From NCBI RefSeq assembly GCF_020532645.1, contig NZ_JAJAUZ010000070.1:1-37912 (forward strand): a stretch of 37,912 nucleotides of DNA, written 5' to 3'. Source of the DNA: Streptomyces bambusae. GTDB taxonomy: Bacteria; Actinomycetota; Actinomycetes; Streptomycetales; Streptomycetaceae. The translations under genes and the position numbers were made by a program. Within the stretch, counting starts at the first letter, position 1. Every line of letters begins with the position of its first letter. The notes beneath the pieces were generated by a model. That model was not told where the DNA came from. It did not search any database and worked only from the letters and a program-made list of their open reading frames with translations. Positions 1-7,994 of this stretch are shown piece after piece.

Positions 1-74
1 GGCCGCACCGCGGGCCCCCGCCGGTTGGGGGTGCCCGGGGGGGGGCCCCCCCGCGACCCACCGCGAGGAGCGAC

Positions 75-467
75 GTGACCTTCCGCAACCCAGTCCGGCA
101 CATCACCGTCGATGCGCACGACCCCTACCGGATCGCCGAGTTCTGGTCGGCGCTGACGGGCTGGCCGCTCGGACCGGACGACCACCCCGGCGACGACGAG
201 GTCCTGGTCGACCCGCGGCAGCCCGGTGTGCCGGGGCTGCTGTTCATCCGGGTGCCCGAGGGCAAGACGGTCAAGAACCGCGTCCACCTCGACATCCAGC
301 CCCCGTCGGGCACCCGCGACGAGGAGGTCGGGCGCCTCGCCGGACTCGGCGCCGAGGTGCTCGACGACCAGCGCCGGCCGGACGGCACCGGCTGGGTCGT
401 GATGACCGACCCGGAGGGCAACGAGTTCTGCGTCGAGCGCAGCGCGGCCGAGCGCGGCGACGGCTGA
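75..467 (+). CDS. VOC (glyoxalase-like) family protein
   Basis: A 130-residue single-unit VOC-fold protein. The N-terminal HITVDAHDPYRIAEFW stretch (residues 9-24) is the usual first strand-helix of glyoxalase/bleomycin-resistance-like proteins. HLDIQ in the middle and DPEGNEFCVE near the C-terminus (about residues 112-121) match the metal- or ligand-lining strands of the family. A GTG start at 75 follows a GAGGAG ribosome site at 65-70. VOC proteins are normally dimeric and cytosolic and include dioxygenases, isomerases and resistance proteins. Substrate cannot be read from sequence, so only the fold is called. The gene reads alone, facing the convergent ATPase gene downstream. Confidence 0.85.
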   Translation: MTFRNPVRHITVDAHDPYRIAEFWSALTGWPLGPDDHPGDDEVLVDPRQPGVPGLLFIRVPEGKTVKNRVHLDIQPPSGTRDEEVGRLAGLGAEVLDDQRRPDGTGWVVMTDPEGNEFCVERSAAERGDG

Positions 468-507
468 GGCCGGCGACGGCCGAGCGCGGCGACGGCTGAG
501 CGGGTCC

Positions 508-963
508 TCAGCAGTGCGGTTCGGCGGCCGCCGCGGGTGCGGGGGCCACCGCCCAGGGCAGTGCGATCCACACCGTCTTGCCGCCGTCTTCGGTCGGGCT
601 GACCGAGAGCCGGCCGCCCGCCTCCGCCGCCAGCCAGCGGATGATCACCATCCCGCGGCCGTTGTCCTGCTGGACGGCCGCCGGCAGCCGGCGCGGCCAC
701 CGCGGGTGGCTGTCGGTCACCCCGATCCGCAGCTGCTCCTCGCGCTCTAGCCGCATGTCCACCGTGAACGTCGGGGACTGGCCGAAGGTGTGCTGCACCG
801 CATTGGTGGCGAGCTCGGAGACGATCAGGCGGACCGAGTCCCCGATCACGTGACCGTCCGGCAGGCCCCAGTCGGCGAGGACCTCCGCCACGTACCTCCG
901 GGCGGCGGACACCGAAGCGGGATCGCTCGGCAGAGTGACGGATGCTTCCTGGTGGTCTGCCAT
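508..963 (-). CDS. anti-sigma-factor-type ATP-binding protein (HATPase_c, RsbW-like)
   Basis: A 151-residue protein made almost only of a GHKL ATPase domain. The N box is SELATNAVQHT (N54), the G1 box is DSHPRWP (D84), and the G2 box is NGRGMVII (G102, G104). There is no dimerisation/phosphotransfer domain, so it resembles the serine kinase/anti-sigma proteins of the RsbW/SpoIIAB group rather than a sensor kinase. Streptomycetes have many such proteins, often next to XRE-DUF397 gene pairs, which is the arrangement here: the gene is divergent from the XRE regulator at 1196. Likely role is partner-switching control of a sigma factor or of the neighbouring regulator, by inference. The partner is unknown. 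Confidence 0.85.
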   Translation of the reverse strand: MADHQEASVTLPSDPASVSAARRYVAEVLADWGLPDGHVIGDSVRLIVSELATNAVQHTFGQSPTFTVDMRLEREEQLRIGVTDSHPRWPRRLPAAVQQDNGRGMVIIRWLAAEAGGRLSVSPTEDGGKTVWIALPWAVAPAPAAAAEPHC

Positions 964-1195
964 GGCGACGCCTTTCCCCGCCGGGGCCGGACGGGCGGCT
1001 CGTAGCCGACGACGCGCGGCGGACCCCGGATCTGTGCTTCGCGCCAGACTGCCACTCTCCGCGGTTCCGGCGCGGGCGTTCCCCCAAGATATGCATTTAT
1101 CTGTCGCTCAATGCGGTGAACTCTGCTACGGAAGAGCGTATTTGAAAGGGAAAACGGCAGACTGGCGCAGCAGCTGCCGGTGGAGGGAGACGGCC
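964..1195. promoter_or_regulatory. divergent intergenic control region of the XRE/DUF397/ATPase module
   Basis: These 232 bases separate the two divergent genes and include an AT-rich island at about 1088-1155, which stands out in this GC-rich DNA. The island contains ATGCAT and two TATTTG/TTTAT-like tracts. Both promoters and any XRE binding site must lie here, but I could not settle on clear -35/-10 pairs. Confidence 0.4.
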
Positions 1196-2071
1196 ATGCA
1201 GTACGGTCCCGCGGTACGCCGCCGGCAGCTCGGCGAGGAACTGCGCACGCTCCGCGACCGGTCCGGGCTGACCAGCGGCGAAACTGCCCGGCTGCTCGGC
1301 TGGCACCAGTCGAAAATCAGCCGGATCGAGACCGGGCGCAGTGGCGTGAAACCGGACGACGTGCGGCTGCTGCTGGACACCTACGGGGTGGCCGGCGACC
1401 AGGAGCGGGCCCTGCTGGAGGCGCTGGCGTCGTGTGCCGCGGGGAGCGGGGCGAGCGCCGGGCCGGACCGGAAGTGGTGGCACGAGTACCGCGGCCTGCT
1501 GCCGCAGGAGTACCGGGACTTCATCAGTCTGGAGGCCACCGCGCGGGCGGCCCGCACGGTGGAGGTGTCCGTGGTGCCGGGCCTGCTGCAGACGGCCCGC
1601 TACGCACGGGCGGTGACCCGGGCCGCGCTGGACGGACTCCCGCCGGCGAAGGTGGACGCGCTGGTGGACGTACGGCTGGCCCGGCAGGCGGTGCTGCGGG
1701 CCGACCCGCCGCTCGAACTCAGCGCGGTCCTCGACGAGGCGGTGCTGCGCCGGCAGGTCGGGGGGCCCGAGGTGATGGCCGAGCAGCTGGCGCACCTGGC
1801 GGAGGTGTCACGGCTGCCCCAGGTGCGGCTCCAGGTGCTGCCGTTCAGCGTGGGGGGTCATCTCGGCCTCACGGGGCCTTTCGTCATCTTCTCATTTCCG
1901 AACATCGCCGATCTGGACGTGGTTGTTCTCGACCATTTGACGAGTAGCCTCTATCTGGAGCGGAAGGAAGACATCGAGGCGTACGGCGCTGCTTTCCGTA
2001 CGATCCAGGCGCACGCCCTCCCGCCCCAGGACTCCTCGGATCTCATCAGCCGGATCGCTCACGGCGCGTAA
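1196..2071 (+). CDS. XRE-family helix-turn-helix regulator with DUF5753 domain (WhiJ/Scr1-like)
   Basis: A 291-residue regulator. Residues about 10-65 form an HTH_31/XRE DNA-binding domain (LGEELRTLRDRSGLTSGETARL followed by the recognition helix in SKISRIETGRSGV). The rest is the DUF5753 domain typical of streptomycete regulators, with the characteristic EATARAARTVEVSVVPGLLQ and QVLPFSVGGHLGLTGPF stretches. The start at 1196 was chosen over upstream in-frame codons because GGAGGGAGA lies just before it and the HTH domain begins directly after. The DUF397 gene follows after 9 bases, so the two are probably cotranscribed. Family members include WhiJ and Scr1, linked to development and antibiotic production. 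The DNA target here is unknown. Confidence 0.92.
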   Translation: MQYGPAVRRRQLGEELRTLRDRSGLTSGETARLLGWHQSKISRIETGRSGVKPDDVRLLLDTYGVAGDQERALLEALASCAAGSGASAGPDRKWWHEYRGLLPQEYRDFISLEATARAARTVEVSVVPGLLQTARYARAVTRAALDGLPPAKVDALVDVRLARQAVLRADPPLELSAVLDEAVLRRQVGGPEVMAEQLAHLAEVSRLPQVRLQVLPFSVGGHLGLTGPFVIFSFPNIADLDVVVLDHLTSSLYLERKEDIEAYGAAFRTIQAHALPPQDSSDLISRIAHGA

Positions 2072-2080
2072 GGAGGCACC

Positions 2081-2314
2081 ATGTCCGCAACCCCCTTATC
2101 CCCCGGCGGACTTCTGCACAGCGCGAAATGGCGGCGGAGCAGCCGCAGTACCGGAATGAACAACTGCGTCGAGGCGGCGGTCCTCGGCCACCACGGCCTG
2201 CTGGCCGTGCGTGACTCCAAGCGGACCGAGGGCCCGGCCCTGGTCTTCACGGGCACGGCCTGGGCCGGTTTCCTCGGATACGTACGGGCCGCCGTGCCCG
2301 CCGGGGCGGCCTGA
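2081..2314 (+). CDS. DUF397 domain protein, partner of the XRE regulator
   Basis: A 77-residue protein consisting of one DUF397 domain: WRRSSRSTGMNNCVEAAVL, then VAVRDSK-type residues (LAVRDSKR) and a C-terminal FLGYVRA helix. A strong AAGGAGGC ribosome site lies 5 bases before the ATG. DUF397 proteins are nearly always encoded beside an XRE/DUF5753 regulator. In the described Scr1/Scr2 pair of S. coelicolor they behave in a toxin-antitoxin-like manner, and related whiJ loci affect sporulation. Here the two genes are 9 bases apart. Function as a modulator of the XRE protein is inferred from this context. Confidence 0.92.
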   Translation: MSATPLSPGGLLHSAKWRRSSRSTGMNNCVEAAVLGHHGLLAVRDSKRTEGPALVFTGTAWAGFLGYVRAAVPAGAA

Positions 2315-2315
2315 G

Positions 2316-3518
2316 TCAGTCCGCGGGACCGGCGGCGGCGGGGGCGGTCCGCAGGATCGTTGCGACCGCGCGCTCGATCTCGTCCCCCGTGAGGTCGGCG
2401 CGGGCGGTCAGCCGCAGCCGGGAGATGCCGTCGGGTACGGACGGCGGCCGGAAACAGCCCACGGACAGTCCTGCCTCGCGGCAGTCGGCGGCCCAGCGCA
2501 GTGCCGCCGACGGCGACGGGGCCCGCACCGACACCACGGCCGCGTCCGGCCTGGCTGCGGTCAGGCCGGACGCGGTCAGCCGCCCGTACAGGGTGGCGGC
2601 CACCTCGCGGGCGCGCGCCGCCCGCTCCGGTTCGCGGCGCAGCAGCCGCAGGCTGCCGAGCGCGGCCCCGGCCGCCGCGGGGGCCAGACCGGTGTCGAAG
2701 ATGAAGCTCCGGGCCGTGTTCACCAGGTGCCGGATCACCTTGGCCGGGCCGAGGACCGCACCGCCCTGGCTGCCCAGCGACTTGGAGAGGGTGAGCGTGG
2801 CCACCACGCCGTCGCCGCCGGCCAGCCCGGCGGCGGCGAGCGCCCCGCGGCCGCCCTCGCCGAGCACGCCGAGCCCGTGCGCGTCGTCCACCAGCAGGGC
2901 CGCACCGTGCTCCCGGCAGGCGGCCGCGTACCCGGCGAGCGGGGCGGCATCCCCGTCGACGGAGAACACGGAGTCGCTGACCACGAGGGCACGCCCGTCG
3001 TGTGCGCCGAGGGTCTTGGCCACGGCCTCGGGGTCGGAGTGCGGCACCACGGCGGTCTCGGCGCGCGAGAGGCGGCAGCCGTCGACGATCGAGGCGTGGT
3101 TGGCGGCGTCGGAGACCACCAGGGTGCCGGGGCCGCTCAGCGCGGTGACGGCGGCCAGGTTCGCCGCGTAGCCGGAGGAGAACACGAGGGCCGCCTGGAA
3201 CCCGCAGAAATCGGCCAGTTCGCGTTCCAGGTCGCCGTGCAGCTCGGTGGTGCCGGTCACCAGGCGCGAGCCGGTGGCCCCGGCCCCCCAGCGGTGCAGG
3301 GCCGCCTCGGCGGCCGCGACCGTCTCGGGGTGGCGGGTCAGGCCCAGGTAGTCGTTGCTCGCGAGGTCCAGGAGGTCCGATGCGGCCGGGCGGGGACGCA
3401 GGGTCCGGACCAGTCCGGCCCGCTCGCGCGCCGCGGCGGCCTCGTCGATCCACGCGAACACGTCGGCGCTCGCGGGGTGCGGAGGGGCGGGCACGTGCGG
3501 GGGTGCGTCCTGCGGCAT
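2316..3518 (-). CDS. bioF: 8-amino-7-oxononanoate synthase (biotin synthesis)
   Basis: A 400-residue PLP enzyme of the alpha-oxoamine synthase family. It condenses pimeloyl thioester with L-alanine to give 8-amino-7-oxononanoate, the first committed late step to biotin. Visible motifs: DLASNDYLGL (51-60), NHASIVDG with the ring-stacking H141, DDAHGLGVLG (211-220), and the Schiff-base lysine K246 in TLSKSLGSQGG. The ATG at 3516-3518 is preceded by GAGGA at a normal distance. The open frame extends further upstream, but nothing conserved lies there. The gene is divergent from bioB, with 148 bases between them, so the four late biotin genes form one locus with a shared control region. Confidence 0.95.
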   Translation of the reverse strand: MPQDAPPHVPAPPHPASADVFAWIDEAAAARERAGLVRTLRPRPAASDLLDLASNDYLGLTRHPETVAAAEAALHRWGAGATGSRLVTGTTELHGDLERELADFCGFQAALVFSSGYAANLAAVTALSGPGTLVVSDAANHASIVDGCRLSRAETAVVPHSDPEAVAKTLGAHDGRALVVSDSVFSVDGDAAPLAGYAAACREHGAALLVDDAHGLGVLGEGGRGALAAAGLAGGDGVVATLTLSKSLGSQGGAVLGPAKVIRHLVNTARSFIFDTGLAPAAAGAALGSLRLLRREPERAARAREVAATLYGRLTASGLTAARPDAAVVSVRAPSPSAALRWAADCREAGLSVGCFRPPSVPDGISRLRLTARADLTGDEIERAVATILRTAPAAAGPAD

Positions 3519-3666
3519 CGGCTGGGTCCTCGCGATTTGTCGGCTGTCCACAGACCCTAGCCGCCGGTGTTCCTGAGGGTGGTGTGGCGATGCACACACC
3601 CCTATCCCGTGAAGTTGTAGCTTCTCTCCTTGGCCGGGGCAGGTGCCGTAAGCCAGGATCAGGCCC
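3519..3666. promoter_or_regulatory. bioF/bioB divergent control region with two dyads
   Basis: The 148-base gap between the biotin units holds GTGTG-GCGATG-CACAC at 3582-3597 (flanking bases extend it to GGTGTG/CACACC) and a second imperfect dyad GAAGTTGTAGCTTC at 3611-3624. A TTGGCC-N18-CAGGAT promoter-like pair ends 7 bases before the bioB ATG. Either dyad could bind a biotin regulator. Neither matches the BirA, BioR or BioQ boxes I know. Confidence 0.4.
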
Positions 3667-4962
3667 ATGGACCTGCTGAACACCCTGGTGGACAAGGGGC
3701 TGCGGCGTGAGCTGCCGACCCGCGAAGAGGCGCTCTCCGTACTGGCGACCTCCGACGACGAACTGCTCGACGTGGTGGCCGCGGCCGGCAAGGTGCGCCG
3801 CCAGTGGTTCGGCCGCCGGGTCAAGCTGAACTACCTCGTCAACCTCAAGTCCGGGCTGTGCCCGGAGGACTGCTCGTACTGCTCCCAGCGCCTGGGATCG
3901 AAGGCCGAGATCCTCAAGTACACCTGGCTGAAGCCCGAGGAGGCCTCGGAGGCCGCTGCCGCCGGTGTGGCGGGCGGCGCCAAGCGGGTCTGCCTGGTCG
4001 CGAGCGGCCGCGGTCCGACGGACCGGGACGTGGACCGGGTCTCGAAGACCATCGAGGCCATCAAGGAGCAGAACGAGGGCATCGAGGTCTGCGCCTGCCT
4101 GGGCCTGCTCTCGGACGGCCAGGCGGAGAAGCTGCGCGATGCCGGCGCCGACGCCTACAACCACAACCTCAACACGTCCGAGGCGACGTACGGGAAGATC
4201 ACCAAGACCCACACGTACGCCGACCGAGTGGACACCGTGCAGAAGGCGCACGGCGCGGGCCTGTCGGCGTGCTCCGGTCTGATCGCGGGCATGGGCGAGA
4301 CCGACGAGGACCTCGTCGACGTGGTGTTCTCGCTGCGCGAGCTGGACCCGGACTCGGTGCCGGTCAACTTCCTCATCCCGTTCGAGGGCACCCCGCTCGC
4401 CAAGGAGTGGAACCTCACCCCGCAGCGTGCGCTGCGGATCCTGGCGATGGTCCGGTTCGTCTGCCCGGACATCGAGGTCCGGCTCGCGGGCGGCCGCGAG
4501 GTGCACCTGCGCACCCTGCAGCCGCTGGCGCTGAACATCGTCAACTCGATCTTCCTCGGCGACTACCTCACCAGTGAGGGCCAGGCCGGCCAGGCCGACC
4601 TCGACATGATCGCGGACGCCGGCTTCGAGGTGGAGGGCGCGGGCACCACGACCCTGCCCAAGCACCGGGCCGACGTGGCGGGCGGCGGCTGCGGCTCGCA
4701 CGCGGCACCGGCTCAGGGCGGGGGCTGCGGCTCGCACGCGGCATCCGCCGACGGCGCCGAGGGCGCGGCCGGTGGCGGCTGCGGCTCGCACGCGGGCGGC
4801 GGCTGCGGACCGTGCGGTTCCGTGCCGGCCGGGACCGAGGCCGAGCCGGTTGCCGCGGCGGCTCCGGCCGGCCAGGCGCCGGCCGACGCGTCGGGTGCCC
4901 GTCCCGACCTGGTGGCGGTGCGCCGCCGCGGGGCCGGCACGGACCTGGCGCCCAATGCCTGA
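3667..4962 (+). CDS. bioB: biotin synthase with Cys/His-rich C-terminal extension
   Basis: A 431-residue radical-SAM enzyme that inserts sulfur into dethiobiotin. The CX3CX2C SAM-cluster motif is C65, C69, C72. Ligands of the sacrificial [2Fe-2S] cluster are C109, C142, C202 and R272 by comparison with the E. coli enzyme (C97, C128, C188, R260), so this is the classical 2Fe-2S type. YNHNLNTS (164-171) and VNFLIPFEGTPL (233-244) are typical BioB segments. The barrel ends near residue 335. About 95 extra residues follow, with three GGGCGSHA units and a GGGCGPCG unit (339-384) and then an Ala/Pro-rich tail. E. coli BioB has 346 residues. The stop overlaps the bioA start by 8 bases. Confidence 0.96.
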   Translation: MDLLNTLVDKGLRRELPTREEALSVLATSDDELLDVVAAAGKVRRQWFGRRVKLNYLVNLKSGLCPEDCSYCSQRLGSKAEILKYTWLKPEEASEAAAAGVAGGAKRVCLVASGRGPTDRDVDRVSKTIEAIKEQNEGIEVCACLGLLSDGQAEKLRDAGADAYNHNLNTSEATYGKITKTHTYADRVDTVQKAHGAGLSACSGLIAGMGETDEDLVDVVFSLRELDPDSVPVNFLIPFEGTPLAKEWNLTPQRALRILAMVRFVCPDIEVRLAGGREVHLRTLQPLALNIVNSIFLGDYLTSEGQAGQADLDMIADAGFEVEGAGTTTLPKHRADVAGGGCGSHAAPAQGGGCGSHAASADGAEGAAGGGCGSHAGGGCGPCGSVPAGTEAEPVAAAAPAGQAPADASGARPDLVAVRRRGAGTDLAPNA

Positions 4963-6295
4963 CCGGGTTCCCGCGCCTTCCGCCGTGCCCGCTCTGCCCG
5001 CTCTGCCCGCCGACGAGCTGCTGGCCCTGGACCGGCAGCACGTCTGGCACCCGTACGGTCCGATGCCGGGCCGTCAGGAGCCGCTGGTGGTCGAGTCGGC
5101 CGCCGGGGTCCGGCTGCGGCTCGGCGCGCCCGCCGAGGGGCAGGACGAGCTGATCGACGGCATGTCCTCCTGGTGGTCGGCCATCCACGGCTACAACCAC
5201 CCGGTGCTGAACGAGGCCGTGCAGGACCAGCTGGGGCGTATGAGCCACGTGATGTTCGGCGGGCTCACCCACGAGCCCGCCGTCCGGCTCGCGGCCCGGC
5301 TCGTCGAGATCACCCCGGCCGGTCTGGAGCACGTGTTCCTCGCCGACTCGGGGTCGGTCGCGGTCGAGGTCGCGGTCAAGATGTGCCTGCAGTACTGGCG
5401 TTCCATCGGACGGTCGGGCAAGACCCGGCTGATGACCTGGCGCGGCGGCTACCACGGCGACACCTGGCAGCCGATGGCCGTGTGCGACCCCGAAGGCGGC
5501 ATGCACGAGCTGTGGCAGGGCCACCTGCCGCGGCAGGTGTTCGCCGACGCCCCGCCCGGCGGTTTCGACGCCGCGCCGGACCCGGCGTACGTCGCCCACC
5601 TGCGCGAGGTGGTGGCCCGGCACGCGGACGAGCTGGCCGCCGTGATCGTGGAGCCGGTGGTGCAGGGGGCCGGCGGCATGCGCTTCCACTCCCCCGGGTA
5701 CCTGCGCGTCCTGCGCGAGCTGTGCGACGAGTTCGGGGTGCTGCTGATCCTCGACGAGATCGCGACCGGGTTCGGGCGGACCGGCGCGCTGTTCGCCGCG
5801 GACCACGCCGGCATCACGCCCGATGTGATGTGCATCGGGAAGGCACTGACGGGCGGTTACCTGACACTGGCAGCCGCGCTGTGCACCTCGCGGGTGGCCG
5901 ACGGGATCTCGCAGGGCGAGGTGCCCGTGCTCGCGCACGGGCCGACGTTCATGGGCAACCCGCTCGCCGCTTCGGTCGCGCTGGCCTCCGTCGACCTGCT
6001 GCTCGGGCAGGACTGGCGGCTGGAGGTCAAGCGGATCGAGGCGGGCCTGCGGGAGGGCCTCACCCCGGCCGCCGGGCTGCCCGGCGTACGGGAGGTCCGG
6101 GTGCTGGGCGCGATCGGCGTGGTCCAGCTCGACCACGACGTGGACATGGCGGCGGCGACCCGGGCGGCGGTCCGCGAGGGCGTCTGGCTGCGGCCGTTCC
6201 GCGACATGATCTACACCATGCCGCCGTTCGTCACCGGCGACGCGGACGTGGCACGCATCTGCCGTGCGGTGTGCGCGGCCGCACGGGAGGGCTGA
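4955..6295 (+). CDS. bioA: adenosylmethionine-8-amino-7-oxononanoate aminotransferase
   Basis: A 446-residue class III PLP aminotransferase. It transfers an amino group from S-adenosylmethionine to 8-amino-7-oxononanoate, giving 7,8-diaminononanoate. BioA hallmarks are present: WHPYGPM (31-37), GMSSWWSAIHGYNHP (69-83), WRGGYHGDTW (162-171), the DEIATGFGRTG segment with D267, and the PLP lysine K296 in CIGKALTGG. The ATG at 4955 overlaps the end of bioB. Longer in-frame starts lie inside the bioB tail and add only low-complexity sequence. The overlap implies translational coupling in the bioB-bioA-bioD operon. Confidence 0.96.
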   Translation: MPDRVPAPSAVPALPALPADELLALDRQHVWHPYGPMPGRQEPLVVESAAGVRLRLGAPAEGQDELIDGMSSWWSAIHGYNHPVLNEAVQDQLGRMSHVMFGGLTHEPAVRLAARLVEITPAGLEHVFLADSGSVAVEVAVKMCLQYWRSIGRSGKTRLMTWRGGYHGDTWQPMAVCDPEGGMHELWQGHLPRQVFADAPPGGFDAAPDPAYVAHLREVVARHADELAAVIVEPVVQGAGGMRFHSPGYLRVLRELCDEFGVLLILDEIATGFGRTGALFAADHAGITPDVMCIGKALTGGYLTLAAALCTSRVADGISQGEVPVLAHGPTFMGNPLAASVALASVDLLLGQDWRLEVKRIEAGLREGLTPAAGLPGVREVRVLGAIGVVQLDHDVDMAAATRAAVREGVWLRPFRDMIYTMPPFVTGDADVARICRAVCAAAREG

Positions 6296-6303
6296 CGGCA
6301 GCC

Positions 6304-7020
6304 ATGGGGATCATCGTGGTGTCCGGTACGGGCACGGAGATCGGCAAGACGGTCGTGACCTCGGCCGTCGCGGCGGCCGCCGTGGCGGCCGGCCGTTCGG
6401 TGGCGGTGCTGAAGCCCGCCCAGACCGGTGTGGCGCCGGGCGAGCCCGGCGACGTCGCCGAGGTGGCCCGGCTGGCGGGCGGCGCGGTCACCGGCGTGGA
6501 GCTGGTCCGCTACCCGGAGCCGCTGGCTCCGGAACGCGCCGCGCTCCGCGCCGGGATGGCGACGGTCTCGCCGGAGGAGGTCGCCGACGCCGCACGGAAG
6601 CTGGCCGCCGGGCACGACCTGGTCCTGGTCGAGGGCGCGGGCGGGCTGCTCGTGCGGTTCGACGCGGCCGGGCACACCCTGGCGGACACGGCCCGGCTGC
6701 TCGGCGCGCCGGTGCTGGTGGTCGCCCCCGCCGGGCTGGGCACGCTGAACTCGGCGACGCTGACCGGCGAGGCCCTGCGGGCCCGCGGGATCACCCAGCT
6801 GGGCGTGGTGGTCGGCAGCTGGCCGGCGGCGCCGGATCTCGCGGCCCGCTGCAACCTGGCGGACCTGCCGGTGGCCGCGCAGGCACCGCTGCTGGGCGCG
6901 GTTCCGGAGGGCGCGGGCGCGCTGGCGCCGGAAGCGTTCCGCGCGGCGGCGGCCGGCTGGCTGGCGCCGGAGCTCGGCGGCGCCTGGGCGGCGGACGCCT
7001 TCCTGACGGCCTGGGCCTGA
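6304..7020 (+). CDS. bioD: dethiobiotin synthetase
   Basis: A 238-residue P-loop ATPase that closes the ureido ring of dethiobiotin from diaminononanoate, CO2 and ATP. The nucleotide-binding loop is GTGTEIGKT (residues 8-16). KPAQTG supplies the second substrate lysine, and VEGAGGLLV is the family's Mg2+/ATP motif. The length is normal. The gene starts 8 bases after bioA and is the last of the operon. A strong hairpin follows at 7044-7073. Confidence 0.96.
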   Translation: MGIIVVSGTGTEIGKTVVTSAVAAAAVAAGRSVAVLKPAQTGVAPGEPGDVAEVARLAGGAVTGVELVRYPEPLAPERAALRAGMATVSPEEVADAARKLAAGHDLVLVEGAGGLLVRFDAAGHTLADTARLLGAPVLVVAPAGLGTLNSATLTGEALRARGITQLGVVVGSWPAAPDLAARCNLADLPVAAQAPLLGAVPEGAGALAPEAFRAAAAGWLAPELGGAWAADAFLTAWA

Positions 7021-7043
7021 CGGTCCGGCGTACGGACGACGGC

Positions 7044-7073
7044 GGGGCGGTGGAGCGACGGCTCCGCCGCCCC
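7044..7073 (+). terminator. hairpin terminator after the bioBAD operon
   Basis: Thirteen-base arms GGGGCGGTGGAGC and GCTCCGCCGCCCC with one G-T wobble and a GACG tetraloop, 23 bases after the bioD stop. No U-run follows, as is usual for streptomycete terminators. Confidence 0.7.
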
Positions 7074-7225
7074 TCGCCGTACGAGGGGTGAGCTGCGGCA
7101 GCGGGGGGAGACTGAAGGTACGCGTCCGTCCGGTTCCGTCGCGGGTCCCCGTCAGTGCCCGCCGCCCCCCTCCGTGCGGAGGCGGGGCGGATCCGCGCGT
7201 GGAATCCCGTGCGAGGAGGTCCGCC

Positions 7226-7900
7226 ATGCCCCTGCGAGCCCACGGGCCGCAGTCGTCCCGCAGCTCCGTGCACCATCCCGTCTTCGCCCGCTGCTACGCC
7301 CGGCTGAGCGTGCAGGCGGACATCCGGGGCGGCCTGGCGGCCGTCCGCGCCGAGCTGCTCCGGGGGCTCTCCGGCCGGGTCATCGAGATCGGTGCGGGCA
7401 ACGGCCTGAACTTCCCGCACTATCCGCAGGCGGTCTCCGAGGTCGTCGCGATCGAACCGGAGCCGACCCTGCGTCGGCTCGCGGTGCGCGCTGCGGTGCG
7501 GGCGGAGGTTCCGGTGGACGTGGTGCCGGGCGCCGCGGAGGCACTGCCGGTGAAGAGCGAGGCCTTCGACGCCGCGGTGTGCTCCCTGGTCCTGTGCACG
7601 GTCCGGGACCTGCCGCGGTCGCTGGCCGAACTGCGGCGGGTGCTGCGGCCCGGCGGCGAGGTGCGCTTCTTCGAGCACGGGCTCGCGCCCGGGCCGGGGA
7701 TGGCCGCGGTGCAGCGCGGGCTCGACCGGACGGTGTGGCCCCGGCTGTTCGGAGGCTGCCACACGGCGCGCGACGCGCTGGCCGCCCTGGAGGCGGCGGG
7801 CTTCGACATCACGGCCCAGCGCGGGCTGCGCGTACCGGAGCGGGGGCCGGCGTTCCCCACGTCGTACTGCGTCCTCGGGACGGCCCGGCGGCCTGCCTGA
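7226..7900 (+). CDS. class I SAM-dependent methyltransferase
   Basis: A 224-residue Rossmann-fold methyltransferase of the Methyltransf_11 type. The SAM motif I is VIEIGAGNGLNFPHY (about residues 52-66), followed by the acidic end of strand 2 in VAIEPEP, then FDAAVCSLVLCTV (motif post-I/II) and LRRVLRPGGEVRFFEHG (motif III). The ATG at 7226 follows a GAGGAGGT ribosome site. Upstream in-frame codons would lack one. The C-terminal half (GGCHTARDALAALEAAGFDI) resembles small-molecule or phospholipid methyltransferases, but the substrate cannot be assigned. It is separated from the biotin operon by the terminator, so it is probably its own unit. Confidence 0.9.
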   Translation: MPLRAHGPQSSRSSVHHPVFARCYARLSVQADIRGGLAAVRAELLRGLSGRVIEIGAGNGLNFPHYPQAVSEVVAIEPEPTLRRLAVRAAVRAEVPVDVVPGAAEALPVKSEAFDAAVCSLVLCTVRDLPRSLAELRRVLRPGGEVRFFEHGLAPGPGMAAVQRGLDRTVWPRLFGGCHTARDALAALEAAGFDITAQRGLRVPERGPAFPTSYCVLGTARRPA

Positions 7901-7994
7901 GGGGTGGCCGGGCGGCGTGCGGGGCGGTCCCCCGCGGTGCCCGGCATGTGGAATCCACTCGCGGCGGGCGGGCCGGCAGTGGTGGGATGCCGCA

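Noticed and set aside
36..53. Nine G followed by seven C at the left edge, a possible terminator or G-quadruplex
   Set aside because: Homopolymer hairpin near the sequence edge. The preceding gene is not visible, so no role can be supported.
3601..3666. Possible biotin riboswitch before bioB
   Set aside because: The leader would be very short and has no complex fold. No biotin riboswitch class is known to me.
2059..4791. A 910-codon open frame opposite bioB and partly overlapping bioF
   Set aside because: Composition is that of an antisense shadow, and the biotin genes account for the sequence on both strands.
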